Source: Terrisporobacter mayombei (lineage in GTDB: Bacteria; Bacillota; Clostridia; Peptostreptococcales; Peptostreptococcaceae). Taken from it: 64,000 nt of DNA. A program made the position numbers and the translations under genes. This document shows, one piece after another, positions 48,457 through 57,679 of the stretch; within the stretch, counting starts at the first letter, position 1; each line of letters opens with the position of its first letter. Under the pieces are notes generated by a model. It was not told the DNA's origin and searched no databases. It worked only from the letters and a program-made list of their open reading frames with translations. Where the stretch lies: NCBI RefSeq assembly GCF_020748465.1, contig NZ_JAHZMP010000004.1:186001-250000 (forward strand), in the 5' to 3' direction.

Positions 48457-50017
48457 TACAGTCACCTCCTGCCATCATCATTCCAAGTGTATTTTCATCT
48501 GCATTTTTTGCATCTAATATACCCACTATTTGTCCTTCGTAAATAACTGCTATTCTATCAGAAACATTCATAACTTCATCAAGTTCTAAAGATACTAAAA
48601 GAACTCCATTTCCAGCATCTCTTTGGTCAACTAATGATTTATGAACGAACTCTATAGCACCTACATCTAATCCTCTTGTTGGTTGAGTAGCTATTAATAA
48701 TTGTGGTTCATGACTGTTTTCTCTAGAAGCTTCTATATTTGTTACTTCTCTACCTATAATTACCTTTTGTTGGTTACCACCTGATAATCCTCTTGCTTTA
48801 GCATTAAGATCATTTGGTCTAACATCAAACCTTTTAATTATTTCTTCAGCTTTTTTATTAATTGCTTCTGTATTTAATATTCCATTTTTAGAGTATTTAT
48901 TTTCCTTGTAATTTTGTAAAACAACATTTTCCGCAACTGTATAATCTAAAACAAGACCTCTCTTTTGTCTATCCTCAGGGATGTTCTTTATTCCCTTTTT
49001 GAAGATTTGCTTTGGTTTGTTATTTACTACTGCCTGTCCATTTATTTCTATAAGACCAGACTCAACGTTTCTAAGACCAGTAAGTGCTTCAACTAATTCC
49101 GATTGACCATTTCCGTCTATACCAGCTATTCCAAGTATTTCTCCAGCTTTTACTTCTAAAGATAACCCATCAACAACTCTTATTCTTCTATTGTCTTTTA
49201 CTACTAAGTCTCTAATCGATAAAACTGTTTTAGTTGGATTTGCTTCTTTTTTGTCAACCTTGAAATTAACTTCTCTACCTACCATTTTTTCTGCTAAGTC
49301 ATTTTCAGTTACATCTGATACTTTTACAGTGTCTATGTATCTACCTCTTCTAATTACAGTACAGTGATCAGCTATAGATTTTATTTCTTTAAGTTTATGA
49401 GTGATTATTATTACTGACTTACCTTCTTTTGTTAGATTTCTAATAATATTAATAAGCTCTATTATTTCTTGTGGAGTTAAAACTGCTGTGGGCTCATCAA
49501 GAATTAAAGTTTCTGCACCTCTATATAATGCCTTTAATATTTCAACTCTTTGTTGCATACCTACTGTTATATCTTCAATTCTAGCCATAGGATCAACGAA
49601 TAATCCATACTTTGCCGATATTTCTTTAACATCATCTATGGCTTTTTTTATATCTAGAGCACCTACATTTTTTGTTGGTTCTGTTCCTAGTACTATATTT
49701 TCAGCTACTGTAAATGGTTGAACAAGCATAAAATGTTGATGAACCATACCTATACCTTTTGATATTGCTACATTTGGGTTGCTTATATCTACTAATTCAC
49801 CATTAATATAAATCTCTCCTGATGTAGGATTATAAAGTCCATATAATATATTCATAAGAGTAGACTTACCTGCTCCATTTTCTCCTAAAAGCGCATGTAC
49901 TTCTCCTTTATGCACAGTCAAATTAATGTTGTCATTTGCTATGAAGTCGCCGAATTTTTTAGTTATATTTTTCATTTCAACAACTTTTTGACTGTAGTCG
50001 ATGCTATTGTTATTCAT
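48446..50017 (-). CDS. Nucleoside-type ABC importer ATPase with two ABC domains
   Basis: The 523-residue protein is a fusion of two ABC domains, like sugar importers and YufO/NupO. The first has Walker A LLGENGAGKST near residue 45, signature-like ITVGMQQRVEI and Walker B LILDEPTAVL. The second has GIAGIDGNGQSEL as a degenerate Walker A, LSGGNQQKV and LIATQPTRGLD. Both sites look typical for this class, in which one site is weak. It is the first gene behind the importer promoter and attenuator. Confidence 0.93.
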   Translation of the reverse strand: MNNNSIDYSQKVVEMKNITKKFGDFIANDNINLTVHKGEVHALLGENGAGKSTLMNILYGLYNPTSGEIYINGELVDISNPNVAISKGIGMVHQHFMLVQPFTVAENIVLGTEPTKNVGALDIKKAIDDVKEISAKYGLFVDPMARIEDITVGMQQRVEILKALYRGAETLILDEPTAVLTPQEIIELINIIRNLTKEGKSVIIITHKLKEIKSIADHCTVIRRGRYIDTVKVSDVTENDLAEKMVGREVNFKVDKKEANPTKTVLSIRDLVVKDNRRIRVVDGLSLEVKAGEILGIAGIDGNGQSELVEALTGLRNVESGLIEINGQAVVNNKPKQIFKKGIKNIPEDRQKRGLVLDYTVAENVVLQNYKENKYSKNGILNTEAINKKAEEIIKRFDVRPNDLNAKARGLSGGNQQKVIIGREVTNIEASRENSHEPQLLIATQPTRGLDVGAIEFVHKSLVDQRDAGNGVLLVSLELDEVMNVSDRIAVIYEGQIVGILDAKNADENTLGMMMAGGDCNGK

Positions 50018-50061
50018 AGCTTTTTTTGCCCTCCTTGTCTGACCATATTTTTCATAATAAA

Positions 50062-50092
50062 AAAACGGATAATATATCTATATATTATCCAT
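50062..50092 (-). terminator. Terminator just upstream of the importer ATPase gene (attenuator)
   Basis: GGATAATATA pairs with TATATTATCC around a short loop and is followed on the minus strand by GUUUUUUUAUU. It is 45 bp before the ATPase start and downstream of a promoter, with no gene between, so it should cut most leader transcripts. Confidence 0.75.
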
Positions 50093-50244
50093 AAATCATA
50101 TAATCTATTTGTTAAGCCAAATTAATTTTTATAGATTTCATATTTATCAGATAAAATATTATATGATTTTTAACCATTTCTATTGTTAATTAGTGTATCA
50201 CTTAAACATTATATTGTAATTAGTGTATAATATTTAACTAAACA
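50093..50244 (-). promoter_or_regulatory. Structured leader of the importer operon, candidate riboswitch of unknown class
   Basis: Between promoter and terminator, two 12-base complementary segments (50093-50104 and 50158-50169, AAATCATATAAT/ATTATATGATTT) form a closing helix around 53 bases. The inside can form a 7-bp hairpin (ATTTTAT/ATGAAAT) and a weaker second one. The 3' strand of the closing helix lies two bases from the terminator. This is the geometry of a ligand-controlled attenuator. The conserved junction bases of purine riboswitches are not there. Confidence 0.4.
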
Positions 50245-50273
50245 ATTATATCATTTTATATACTTTATGCCAA
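50245..50273 (-). promoter_or_regulatory. Internal promoter for the ATPase-permease genes
   Basis: TTGGCA (complement 50268-50273), a 17-base spacer and TATAAT (complement 50245-50250). It lies downstream of the binding-protein terminator, so the importer membrane part is transcribed separately. Confidence 0.8.
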
Positions 50274-50340
50274 CAATTATAAGAATTTAATATATTTTCA
50301 TTATATGTATTACATTATTTATTGTAGTTGAATATTATAT

Positions 50341-50385
50341 AAAAAAAATATTCCACCAGAGAATATATATTCTTTGGTGGAATAT
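50341..50385 (-). terminator. Terminator after the binding lipoprotein gene
   Basis: ATATTCCACC pairs with GGTGGAATAT, with additional pairing GAGAAT/ATTCT inside. The minus strand continues with eight U. It uncouples the abundant binding protein from the membrane genes. Confidence 0.9.
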
Positions 50386-50414
50386 GTATTTTAAGAATTT
50401 ATACCCTAGGATTT

Positions 50415-51449
50415 TTATTTTTCGTATAATTCTTTGTATTCTTTATCAGTTGCTGGAACTTTTATTTTTCCGTCAACTATTTCTTTAGTTTTAGCATCAA
50501 CATATTCTAATACGTCAGCTGGAACATTTTTGTCTGAAGTTGGAGCTATACCAACTCCTCCTGTTGCTAATGAACCTATTATAACTTCACCTGATTTATA
50601 AGATCCATCAACAAATGATTTTGCTAAGTTACCAACAGCAACATCTATATTTTTCATAGCTGAAGTTATTACGTTATCTGGAGCTAATCCATTTTGGTCT
50701 CTATCAACACCTATAGCCATTTTTCCATTTTCTTTAACTGATTCTATAGCACCAGTTCCAACAGCACCTGCAGCTGGGAATACTACGTCTACACCATTTT
50801 TAATCATTGAATTCGCTATAGATTTTCCTAAAGCTTGATCAGAGAAGCTATTTGCATATTGTACTGATATTTTTGCTTTTGGGTTAGCATCTTTAACACC
50901 AGCTTTAAATCCATTTTCGAATTTAGATATAACTACTCCTTTCATACCACCTATAAAACCAACTTTGTTAGTCTTTGTCATTTTACCAGCTATTAATCCT
51001 GTTAAGTAAGAAGAAGCGTTATCTTCAAATAATAAAGAAGTTACATTTTCTGGTTGTTTTTCGTAAGCGTAATCTATTATTGCAAATTGTTGATCTGGAT
51101 AAGCTTTAGATGCCTTTTCTATAGCTTTATCTAATTTATATCCAACACCTATTATTAAGTCCATTTCTTGATCTATAAATTGATCTATATTTGAGTCGTA
51201 ATCTGAGTCTTGTTTTGATTCTAAAACTTTAACTTCAATTTTATCTTTTCCTAACTCTTTTTCAACTGCTTGCAAACCTTCCCATGAAGATTGGTTGAAT
51301 GATTCATCATGCACCCCACCAACATCAGTTATCATACCTATTTTTACTACCTTCTTTGATGCTTCGTCTTTATTAGATCCACATCCAACTAATAATCCTA
51401 CAGACATTACCATTGTTAGTGATAAAGCTACTAATTTTTTTAATTTCAT
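50415..51449 (-). CDS. BMP-family substrate-binding lipoprotein of the ABC importer
   Basis: The 344-residue protein has a lipoprotein signal with the modified cysteine at C23 (LLVGC). The mature part is a BMP/TmpC/Med periplasmic-binding fold: MITDVGGVHDESFNQSSWEG near the start, VGFIGGMKG in the middle and VVFPAAGAVGTGAIE later. BMP proteins bind nucleosides such as guanosine or adenosine. The gene precedes the ATPase and permeases but is separated by a terminator and a promoter, allowing excess binding protein over transporter. Confidence 0.92.
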   Translation of the reverse strand: MKLKKLVALSLTMVMSVGLLVGCGSNKDEASKKVVKIGMITDVGGVHDESFNQSSWEGLQAVEKELGKDKIEVKVLESKQDSDYDSNIDQFIDQEMDLIIGVGYKLDKAIEKASKAYPDQQFAIIDYAYEKQPENVTSLLFEDNASSYLTGLIAGKMTKTNKVGFIGGMKGVVISKFENGFKAGVKDANPKAKISVQYANSFSDQALGKSIANSMIKNGVDVVFPAAGAVGTGAIESVKENGKMAIGVDRDQNGLAPDNVITSAMKNIDVAVGNLAKSFVDGSYKSGEVIIGSLATGGVGIAPTSDKNVPADVLEYVDAKTKEIVDGKIKVPATDKEYKELYEK

Positions 51450-51682
51450 AAGTCCCTCCTGAAAATATAAGTATTTCGTCTCTTATGTTTTTTATTTTAT
51501 ACTATTTTTGATATTTTATCTATACTATTTTAAAGTTTTTTTACATTTTTCATCAAATTATTGGTTATTTTTCTAAATATGCTATACTATATTATAATTT
51601 ATTTACATATTAATATTTTGTTTCCAGAATATTTTTACATTTTATTACATATTTATACATATTTAACTGAATATTTTTACAT

Positions 51683-51705
51683 AAAAAAAGAGGTATTAAT
51701 ACCTC
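51683..51705 (-). terminator. Terminator after degV
   Basis: GAGGTATT and AATACCTC arms (51690-51705) form a short stem followed by UUUUUUU on the minus strand, 11 bases after the degV stop. Confidence 0.75.
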
Positions 51706-51715
51706 CTTAATTTAT

Positions 51716-52561
51716 CTACTTTTTAAATACCAATATTCCACCTACACCAGGACCCGAATGTGCTCCGACACAAGTTCCTATTATAAAATATCCTATTTTC
51801 TTAGGTTTAAATAATTCCTTAGCTATTTCAGTAAGTTTTTCTCTTTCTTTTAAATCGTCACTATATCCTATGTAAACTTCTTCTTGCTCTAAATCGTCTC
51901 CTAATCTCTCTTTAATACATTCAATCATTTTACTTAATACATTTTTCTTTCCTCTAACTTGACCTACTTGAGAAACTAGCCCGTCCTTAACCTCTAATAT
52001 AGGTTTTATATTTAATAAACTACCTACAGTTGCTTTAGTAGAAGATATTCTTCCACCTTTTTTTAGATATTCTAAAGTATCTACTGAAAACATAAGAATA
52101 TATTTTTCTTTAATTTCATCTAAAACTTTAAACACTTCTTCTATTGTTTTACCTTCATTTATCATTTCAGCTGCTTTAACGACAAAGAAACCTGCTCCAA
52201 AAGTTAAATTATTACTATCATATATATATATTTCTCCTTCAGTATCATTTTTAGCCATTATAGCGCTTTGATATGTACCTGTAGCGGCTGCTGATCCCGA
52301 TATATATAATATTTTCTTCCCATCTTTTGTATATTTATCAAAAGTTTCTTTAAACTGAGCATAAGTAGCTTGAGAAGTTTTTGGATATACATTTTCCTCC
52401 CTTAAAACCTTATAAAATTCCTCTGGTTGCATATCTATACTATCTCTATATTCTTTTCCATTAAGTATAAGTGTTAGTGGTACCACATCTATATCGTACT
52501 TTTCTAAGTACTCTTTGTTAACATCAGATAAACTATCACATATTATTTTAATATCATTCAT
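51716..52561 (-). CDS. DegV family fatty-acid-binding protein
   Basis: The 281-residue protein is a DegV domain from end to end: IICDSLSDVNKEYLEKYDI at the start, the YPKTSQATYAQF motif near residue 76, ISGSAAATGTYQSA near 105, and GKKGGRISST-like LKKGGRISSTKA near 185. Family members (FakB) present bound fatty acids to the kinase FakA for phosphorylation, but many DegV paralogs have no assigned role. No fakA is nearby. It follows trmL by 42 bp. Confidence 0.9.
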   Translation of the reverse strand: MNDIKIICDSLSDVNKEYLEKYDIDVVPLTLILNGKEYRDSIDMQPEEFYKVLREENVYPKTSQATYAQFKETFDKYTKDGKKILYISGSAAATGTYQSAIMAKNDTEGEIYIYDSNNLTFGAGFFVVKAAEMINEGKTIEEVFKVLDEIKEKYILMFSVDTLEYLKKGGRISSTKATVGSLLNIKPILEVKDGLVSQVGQVRGKKNVLSKMIECIKERLGDDLEQEEVYIGYSDDLKEREKLTEIAKELFKPKKIGYFIIGTCVGAHSGPGVGGILVFKK

Positions 52562-52603
52562 CCCGTTAATCTCCTTTCTTTGTCATTATAATTATATTTA
52601 TAA

Positions 52604-53074
52604 TTATCTCATATTCGGATAACCAATTTGTCTTAAAGCTTCATAAACAACTATCGCAACTGAATTTGATAAATTTAAAGATCTTGCCTTTTCTAATTTT
52701 ACCATAGGTATTCTCATACATGTTTCTTTATTTTCTGCTAATAAAGTTTCTGGTAATCCCTTTGTTTCTTTTCCAAAAACTAAAAAGCAACCATCCTCAA
52801 ATTTCATGTCTGAATGAGATTGATTCGTTTTCGTCGTAGAATAGAAATACTTTCCTTCAGGGTATTTTTCAAATAGTTCCTCTAAGCTGTCATAGTATCT
52901 TATGTCAGATATATCCCAATAATCTAATCCACTTCTTTTTAAATATTTATCTTCCAATGAAAAACCTAGAGGTTTTATTAAGTGTAAAGTTGCACCTGTA
53001 TTAGCGCAAGTTCTTATTATATTGCCTGTATTTTGAGGTATTTCAGGTTCTACTAATACTACGTTTATTGACAT
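52604..53074 (-). CDS. trmL: tRNA (cytidine/uridine-34) 2'-O-methyltransferase
   Basis: TrmL methylates the ribose of the wobble base in tRNA-Leu species. The 156-residue minimal SPOUT protein has VLVEPEIPQNTGNIIRTCA at the N-terminus, VFGKETKGLP in the middle and the C-terminal knot RIPMVKLEKARSLNLSNSVA. No extra RNA-binding domain is attached, as expected for TrmL. The 120-bp upstream gap holds a TATAAT and an 18-base near-palindrome (53,112-53,129). Confidence 0.93.
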   Translation of the reverse strand: MSINVVLVEPEIPQNTGNIIRTCANTGATLHLIKPLGFSLEDKYLKRSGLDYWDISDIRYYDSLEELFEKYPEGKYFYSTTKTNQSHSDMKFEDGCFLVFGKETKGLPETLLAENKETCMRIPMVKLEKARSLNLSNSVAIVVYEALRQIGYPNMR

Positions 53075-53193
53075 AACGCTCCTCCGTTTAAATTAACTAA
53101 TCTATCAATTTTGCTTAATTTTAAGCAACTTCAATATTTTCCTAAATACATTATAACAGAAAATCCCCCTAATTAAAGTTGCTTTTTTGCTCT

Positions 53194-54531
53194 TTACTTT
53201 CTTAGCTCTCTTGTTCCATATACAATAATTCTATCCTGAGGTGGATAATAGCTTTCACCTATATATTCTGTTTTGTTTCCCAATGTACTTTTGTACACCC
53301 TGTAAGTTTGAACTTTATATCCTTTTCTACCTTCTTGTTCAATAGTTTTTATGCCTAATTCATATTTTTCACTATTTTTTCTAATTATCCTATTATGAAG
53401 TATATCAGTAGTTTCTGTTGTAACTTCAATATCTTTATCATCTTTTTTATTTCCATAAATAGTACAAACAATCTTATTACCTATAATCTGATTGTGTATT
53501 AAAATAGGACTATCAAATTTATTTGAAAATTTTAAGTCTATAGTTCCACCTGATACAGTAGCATCTCTTCCCTTTTCAATATAAGGACTTGGTATAGAAT
53601 GATTTCTCACATTAATGATTTTCATGCCAGAATATAAAGCTGCATTATAAATGGTACTCGATACTTGACACATACCTCCTCCTATTCCTTTTTCTTGTTT
53701 TCCATTTATTATTACAGGAGCTTCCTTTAAATACTTATTAATATGAGATTTTTGTATATATGAATTAAAAGAAAATATTTCTCCCTTGTCTAATAATATA
53801 TTGCTAGTTGCGTTTGCTGCTAATTTAATATTATTTGATCTATTATAATTGTTGGCATTAAAATAAGTTTCAAAACTTCCTAAAGACGTATTAATTTTAC
53901 TTAAATCACTATAAGAATAAAATGGCTTAACTGATAAAGTGGGTATAATTTCATCTTCATTATCTAAGTCTTTTATTTTTTTAATTATTGTATTTTTTAA
54001 TTCGCCTTTATTTAATTCATATCCATATTTTTCTTTAGTTACAATGATTTTACCATTTGCTATTCTTATAGTTGCATTTTTGGGTTTTATATATATTTTT
54101 TTATTCAACTCTTTTAAATATTTATCTAATTTTTTTTCATCATAAGCAATACTATAATCTAGTATTACCTTTTTCCCCATAGTCAAACTACTTTTAGTCT
54201 TTATATTAGCTATAATGCCTTTATCTCTGCCAATACTATATGCTTTCTCAACTACTTCTTTTACATTATAATCTGTTCCTATATCATTTTTAGAAAAAAC
54301 ATATTTTTCCCCATTAAAATTTAACGAAAAAGAATTATTATCATTAAGTATTTTATTGATTTTTTCCTCAGCTTCTTCTTTTGTTAAATTAGATAAATCA
54401 ATATCTCTAACATAAATATTTTTGTGTATTTTTCCTTCCAGTTCAATTGCATTACTTAAGACTACATTGCTTAAGGATACAATTAATAATGATAAAAATA
54501 TTGCAATCTTAAGTTTTTTCAAGAGTATCAT
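53194..54531 (-). CDS. VanW family protein with peptidoglycan-binding-like domain
   Basis: The 445-residue protein has an N-terminal signal or anchor helix (residues 5-28). A PG_binding_4-like region follows (about 45-200, with NLTKEEAEEKINKIL). The VanW domain has the conserved GGGMCQVSSTIYNAALYSG and HSIPSPYIEKGRDATV (about 280-350). The C-terminal ~80 residues are beta-rich, ending in YYPPQDRIIVYGTR. It is probably exported and cell-wall associated. VanW genes are named after vancomycin clusters, but housekeeping copies like this one have unknown function and no van genes are nearby. It overlaps nth by four bases (ATGA). Confidence 0.85.
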   Translation of the reverse strand: MILLKKLKIAIFLSLLIVSLSNVVLSNAIELEGKIHKNIYVRDIDLSNLTKEEAEEKINKILNDNNSFSLNFNGEKYVFSKNDIGTDYNVKEVVEKAYSIGRDKGIIANIKTKSSLTMGKKVILDYSIAYDEKKLDKYLKELNKKIYIKPKNATIRIANGKIIVTKEKYGYELNKGELKNTIIKKIKDLDNEDEIIPTLSVKPFYSYSDLSKINTSLGSFETYFNANNYNRSNNIKLAANATSNILLDKGEIFSFNSYIQKSHINKYLKEAPVIINGKQEKGIGGGMCQVSSTIYNAALYSGMKIINVRNHSIPSPYIEKGRDATVSGGTIDLKFSNKFDSPILIHNQIIGNKIVCTIYGNKKDDKDIEVTTETTDILHNRIIRKNSEKYELGIKTIEQEGRKGYKVQTYRVYKSTLGNKTEYIGESYYPPQDRIIVYGTRELRK

Positions 54532-55154
54532 TCCTTTCCTTGATAAAAATTACAATCATCTTTTATTGGGCATAACTCGCATTCTGGTTTTCTTGCTTTG
54601 CACATTCTTCTACCATGAAATATTAATACATGATGAGAATGAGACCACCTGTGTTTTGGTATAACATCCATGAGTGCAAACTCAGTTTTTTCCGGAGTTT
54701 TTGTATGAACAATACCTATCCTATTTGAAACTCTAAAAACATGCGTATCTACTGCTATAGCATCTTTATTAAATGCATTGCTTAGCACTACATCCGCTGT
54801 TTTCCTTCCCACACCAGGAAGTTTTGTTAATTCCTCTAAAGTATCTGGAACTTCACCACTATAATCTCTACATATCATTTCTGATGTAGCCTTAATTTTT
54901 TTGCCTTTACTTTTGTAGAGACCACAAGTTTTTATTTCTTCCATTATTTCCTCTTCAGATAAATTTACAAAATCCTCTGGCTTATTGTACTTCTTAAAAA
55001 GTTCCCTTGTTACCATATTAACTCTAACATCAGTACACTGCGCAGATAATATAGTAGCTATTAATAATTCAAAAGCTGTAGTATGCTCTAATTCACAATG
55101 AGCATCTGGATAAATTTCCTCTAACTTATCTAATATTTTATTTACATCTTTCAT
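54528..55154 (-). CDS. nth: Endonuclease III
   Basis: Nth removes oxidised pyrimidines from DNA and cuts the abasic site. The 208-residue protein has the helix-hairpin-helix LPGVGRKTADVVL, whose Lys is the catalytic residue, the catalytic Asp in VDTHVFRVSNR, and a C-terminal 4Fe-4S cluster with the canonical CX6CX2CX5C spacing. Length is typical. Translation of the following vanW gene is coupled through a four-base overlap. Confidence 0.97.
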   Translation of the reverse strand: MKDVNKILDKLEEIYPDAHCELEHTTAFELLIATILSAQCTDVRVNMVTRELFKKYNKPEDFVNLSEEEIMEEIKTCGLYKSKGKKIKATSEMICRDYSGEVPDTLEELTKLPGVGRKTADVVLSNAFNKDAIAVDTHVFRVSNRIGIVHTKTPEKTEFALMDVIPKHRWSHSHHVLIFHGRRMCKARKPECELCPIKDDCNFYQGKE

Positions 55155-55251
55155 TTATTTTCCCCCTTATTTTATCTTTTACTTTTATTATCTATCAAAT
55201 TAGTCAATCTATAACAAAGTAATAACTCTCAATTTTTTGATTTTTTGTATT

Positions 55252-55285
55252 AAAAAAGCAAAAACTTATTAAGTTCTTGCTTTTT
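55252..55285 (-). terminator. Terminator after the Lon-type protease gene
   Basis: AAAAAGCAAAAACTT pairs with AAGTTCTTGCTTTTT, followed by U-rich sequence on the minus strand. It lies 16 bases after the stop codon. Confidence 0.85.
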
Positions 55286-55300
55286 ATTATATCAATTTAT

Positions 55301-57532
55301 TTATTCCTTTTTTGGTTCTCTTAACTTATTATAACTATCTAGTTTTTCTTTTACCAAATTTTTGATGTCCTCAAACATTTTATTCGTTAAAATTTCTACA
55401 CTTTCTTCTATTTTGCTCACAGGATAAATTTTAAAACATCCATCTTTTATTGTTTTTTCCATTTCATCCGAAAGAATTAGATTATCCATATTATCTTTTG
55501 GCAAAATCACACCATACACTTTATCTTTAAATCCCCTTTTTTTACATACATTATAAAATCCCTCAATTTTTTCTGTTATTCCACCAACAACTTGTATTTC
55601 TCCCTTTTGGTTTAAAGATCCTGTAATTGCTATATTTTGTTTTATTGGTATTTCACTTAAAGAAGATAGTAATGCACATAGTTCTGCTAAGGTAGCACTA
55701 TCACCATCTATTCCCCCATAATTTTGTTCAAAACAAATGTATGCATTTACTGATAAAGGGTATTCCTGTGCAAATTGTTCTGCTAAATAACCTTGCAAAA
55801 TAAGTACTCCTTTATTGTGTATTGCTCCACTCATTTTTACTTCTCTTTCTATATTTACTATACCTTTATTTCCCATACTAGTAGTTACACTAATTCTTGA
55901 CGGTCTTCCAAATGAATATTCTCCCATACCAAGAACTGATAATCCATTTATCACTCCAACTCTACTACCTTCAGTATCAATCATTATTGTATTATCTTCA
56001 ATAAATTCATCAATCTTGTTTTCTATTTTATTTAAACGCTTACGCTTTTCTAAGATAGCTATTTCCACATGTTTCTTTTCCACAAAGTCTTTATTTTCTA
56101 GTTTCGCAAAAATATCTGCTTCTGTTATTATCTCAAGTAATTTATTAAAATCTGTTGATAGCTTTTTCTTACTTCCTACTAATCTAGTACTATGTTTTAT
56201 AACATCCTCCACAGCTTCATAAGTAAAATGCTTCAATTTGTTTTTTTCACATTGAAATGCTATGAATTTTGCCATTCCATATTCTGTAACTTCACTTCTA
56301 TCCATTTCATTATCAAAATCTACAAACATTTTAAAACATTTACTAAATTCACTATCATATCTATAAAGTACATCATAAATATAGTTACTTCCAATTAATA
56401 TAATTTTCAAATTTAATGGTATTTCTTCAGGTTCTATTGATACTTTTGTCTCCATAGGAATTTTTTGCGACTGTATAGCTTTTTTTAAAAGTTCCCATGA
56501 TAGAGGATAAGATAAAAGTTGTTGAGCGTACAGAACTAAATATCCTCCGTTAGATTTTTGCAAAGATCCAGAAAAGACTTTCGTAAAATCAGTTTTTATA
56601 TTACCACTATTATAATCATACTCAACCTTACCAAATAAATTTGATGGACTTGGATTTGATTCAACAATAATAGGTGCTGTTTCATTATTTTCATTATCTA
56701 CAAATAAATTTACTGCATATTTTAAGAAAGAATCCTTATTATAATATTCCCTAAGTTCCTCATCATCTAAGTAAAATAGTTCTAAATTTTTTAATATATC
56801 TTCTCTAACTTTATTAATATAATTTACAATTTTATCATAGTTTTCATATTTTGCTTTTAGCTCTTGAATATGCGGATCCACAACTAATTTCCCAACTTCA
56901 TCTTCTATTTCAATCATTATAGTTTTTATATTTTCCTCAATTTCTCTTATCTGATAAACTACCTTTATTGCCATATTTTCTAGTTCTTTTTTTATTTTAA
57001 AAAATTCTTCAGAAGATACTTCATCTTCAAAATTCTCATTTAAAGGAACAAAAACCATCCCCACTTTACTACTTTTAAGCTTAAATCCTTTTTCTTCACC
57101 ATAAGTTTTTATCTTTTTAATTAAATCTTCCTTTTGCATTTCATATTCTTCCAATAATGTATTTTTATTTACCTCATATTCTTCACTATCAAATGCTTCT
57201 TTTATTTCTTCAAACAATTTATCTATCATTTCTTCTATATCATCTTTAAATATTTTTCCCATGCCTCTTTCTAAACTTATTACAATAGGCTCTCTTGGAT
57301 TATCGAAATTATATACATAACACCAATCTTTATGGCTATTTTTATCTTTAGAACATTCATCTAATATTTTCATGGTATAAGTGCTTTTTCCTGTTCCAGG
57401 GTCACCTGCTATATATATGTTATAAGCAGGATTATTTATTTTTAAACCCAGTTCCATAGCTGTTACTGCTCTATCTTGACCTAAAAAATCTTTTAAAGGT
57501 TCTATTTCTGACGTATTGTTAAATTTTTGCAT
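55301..57532 (-). CDS. ATP-dependent Lon-type protease (AAA_32 subfamily)
   Basis: The 743-residue protein differs from classical Lon: it lacks the LON N-terminal substrate domain. Walker A GDPGTGKST is at residues 43-51, followed by a long coiled-coil insert (about 110-250). The C-terminal Lon peptidase domain has the catalytic Ser612 (GDSA) and Lys655, 43 residues apart as in E. coli Lon. This is the LonC/AAA_32 type. Substrates are unknown; it should act in the cytoplasm. It is monocistronic with a terminator on each side. Confidence 0.92.
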   Translation of the reverse strand: MQKFNNTSEIEPLKDFLGQDRAVTAMELGLKINNPAYNIYIAGDPGTGKSTYTMKILDECSKDKNSHKDWCYVYNFDNPREPIVISLERGMGKIFKDDIEEMIDKLFEEIKEAFDSEEYEVNKNTLLEEYEMQKEDLIKKIKTYGEEKGFKLKSSKVGMVFVPLNENFEDEVSSEEFFKIKKELENMAIKVVYQIREIEENIKTIMIEIEDEVGKLVVDPHIQELKAKYENYDKIVNYINKVREDILKNLELFYLDDEELREYYNKDSFLKYAVNLFVDNENNETAPIIVESNPSPSNLFGKVEYDYNSGNIKTDFTKVFSGSLQKSNGGYLVLYAQQLLSYPLSWELLKKAIQSQKIPMETKVSIEPEEIPLNLKIILIGSNYIYDVLYRYDSEFSKCFKMFVDFDNEMDRSEVTEYGMAKFIAFQCEKNKLKHFTYEAVEDVIKHSTRLVGSKKKLSTDFNKLLEIITEADIFAKLENKDFVEKKHVEIAILEKRKRLNKIENKIDEFIEDNTIMIDTEGSRVGVINGLSVLGMGEYSFGRPSRISVTTSMGNKGIVNIEREVKMSGAIHNKGVLILQGYLAEQFAQEYPLSVNAYICFEQNYGGIDGDSATLAELCALLSSLSEIPIKQNIAITGSLNQKGEIQVVGGITEKIEGFYNVCKKRGFKDKVYGVILPKDNMDNLILSDEMEKTIKDGCFKIYPVSKIEESVEILTNKMFEDIKNLVKEKLDSYNKLREPKKE

Positions 57533-57645
57533 ATTATTCCCCTTTCCATCCCCTATTTATATGAACTAAGATTATACTCTCTTATAAACTTAATTAATTA
57601 TATGTATTAGCATTCTTTTATTTGACTTAATAATTTTCAAAAAAT

Positions 57646-57679
57646 AAAAAGCCTATGATTTATCACTTCATAGGCTTTT
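57646..57679 (-). terminator. Terminator overlapping the 3' end of queG
   Basis: AAAAAGCCTATGA pairs with TTCATAGGCTTTT, followed by UUUUUAUUUUUUG on the minus strand. The 5' arm is part of the last queG codons, and the stop codon lies in the loop. Confidence 0.85.

Noticed and set aside
50093..50169. Purine riboswitch in the importer leader
   Set aside because: The closing helix and size fit, but the conserved junction sequences and loop-loop bases are not present. Kept only as an unidentified candidate.
53112..53129. TTGCTTAA/TTAAGCAA near-palindrome upstream of trmL as a terminator
   Set aside because: No U-run follows on the minus strand and the loop would be only two bases. No function can be assigned.
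53194..54531. Vancomycin resistance locus
   Set aside because: VanW-domain proteins are common in clostridia without resistance. No vanH, vanA, vanX, vanR or vanS gene is present.
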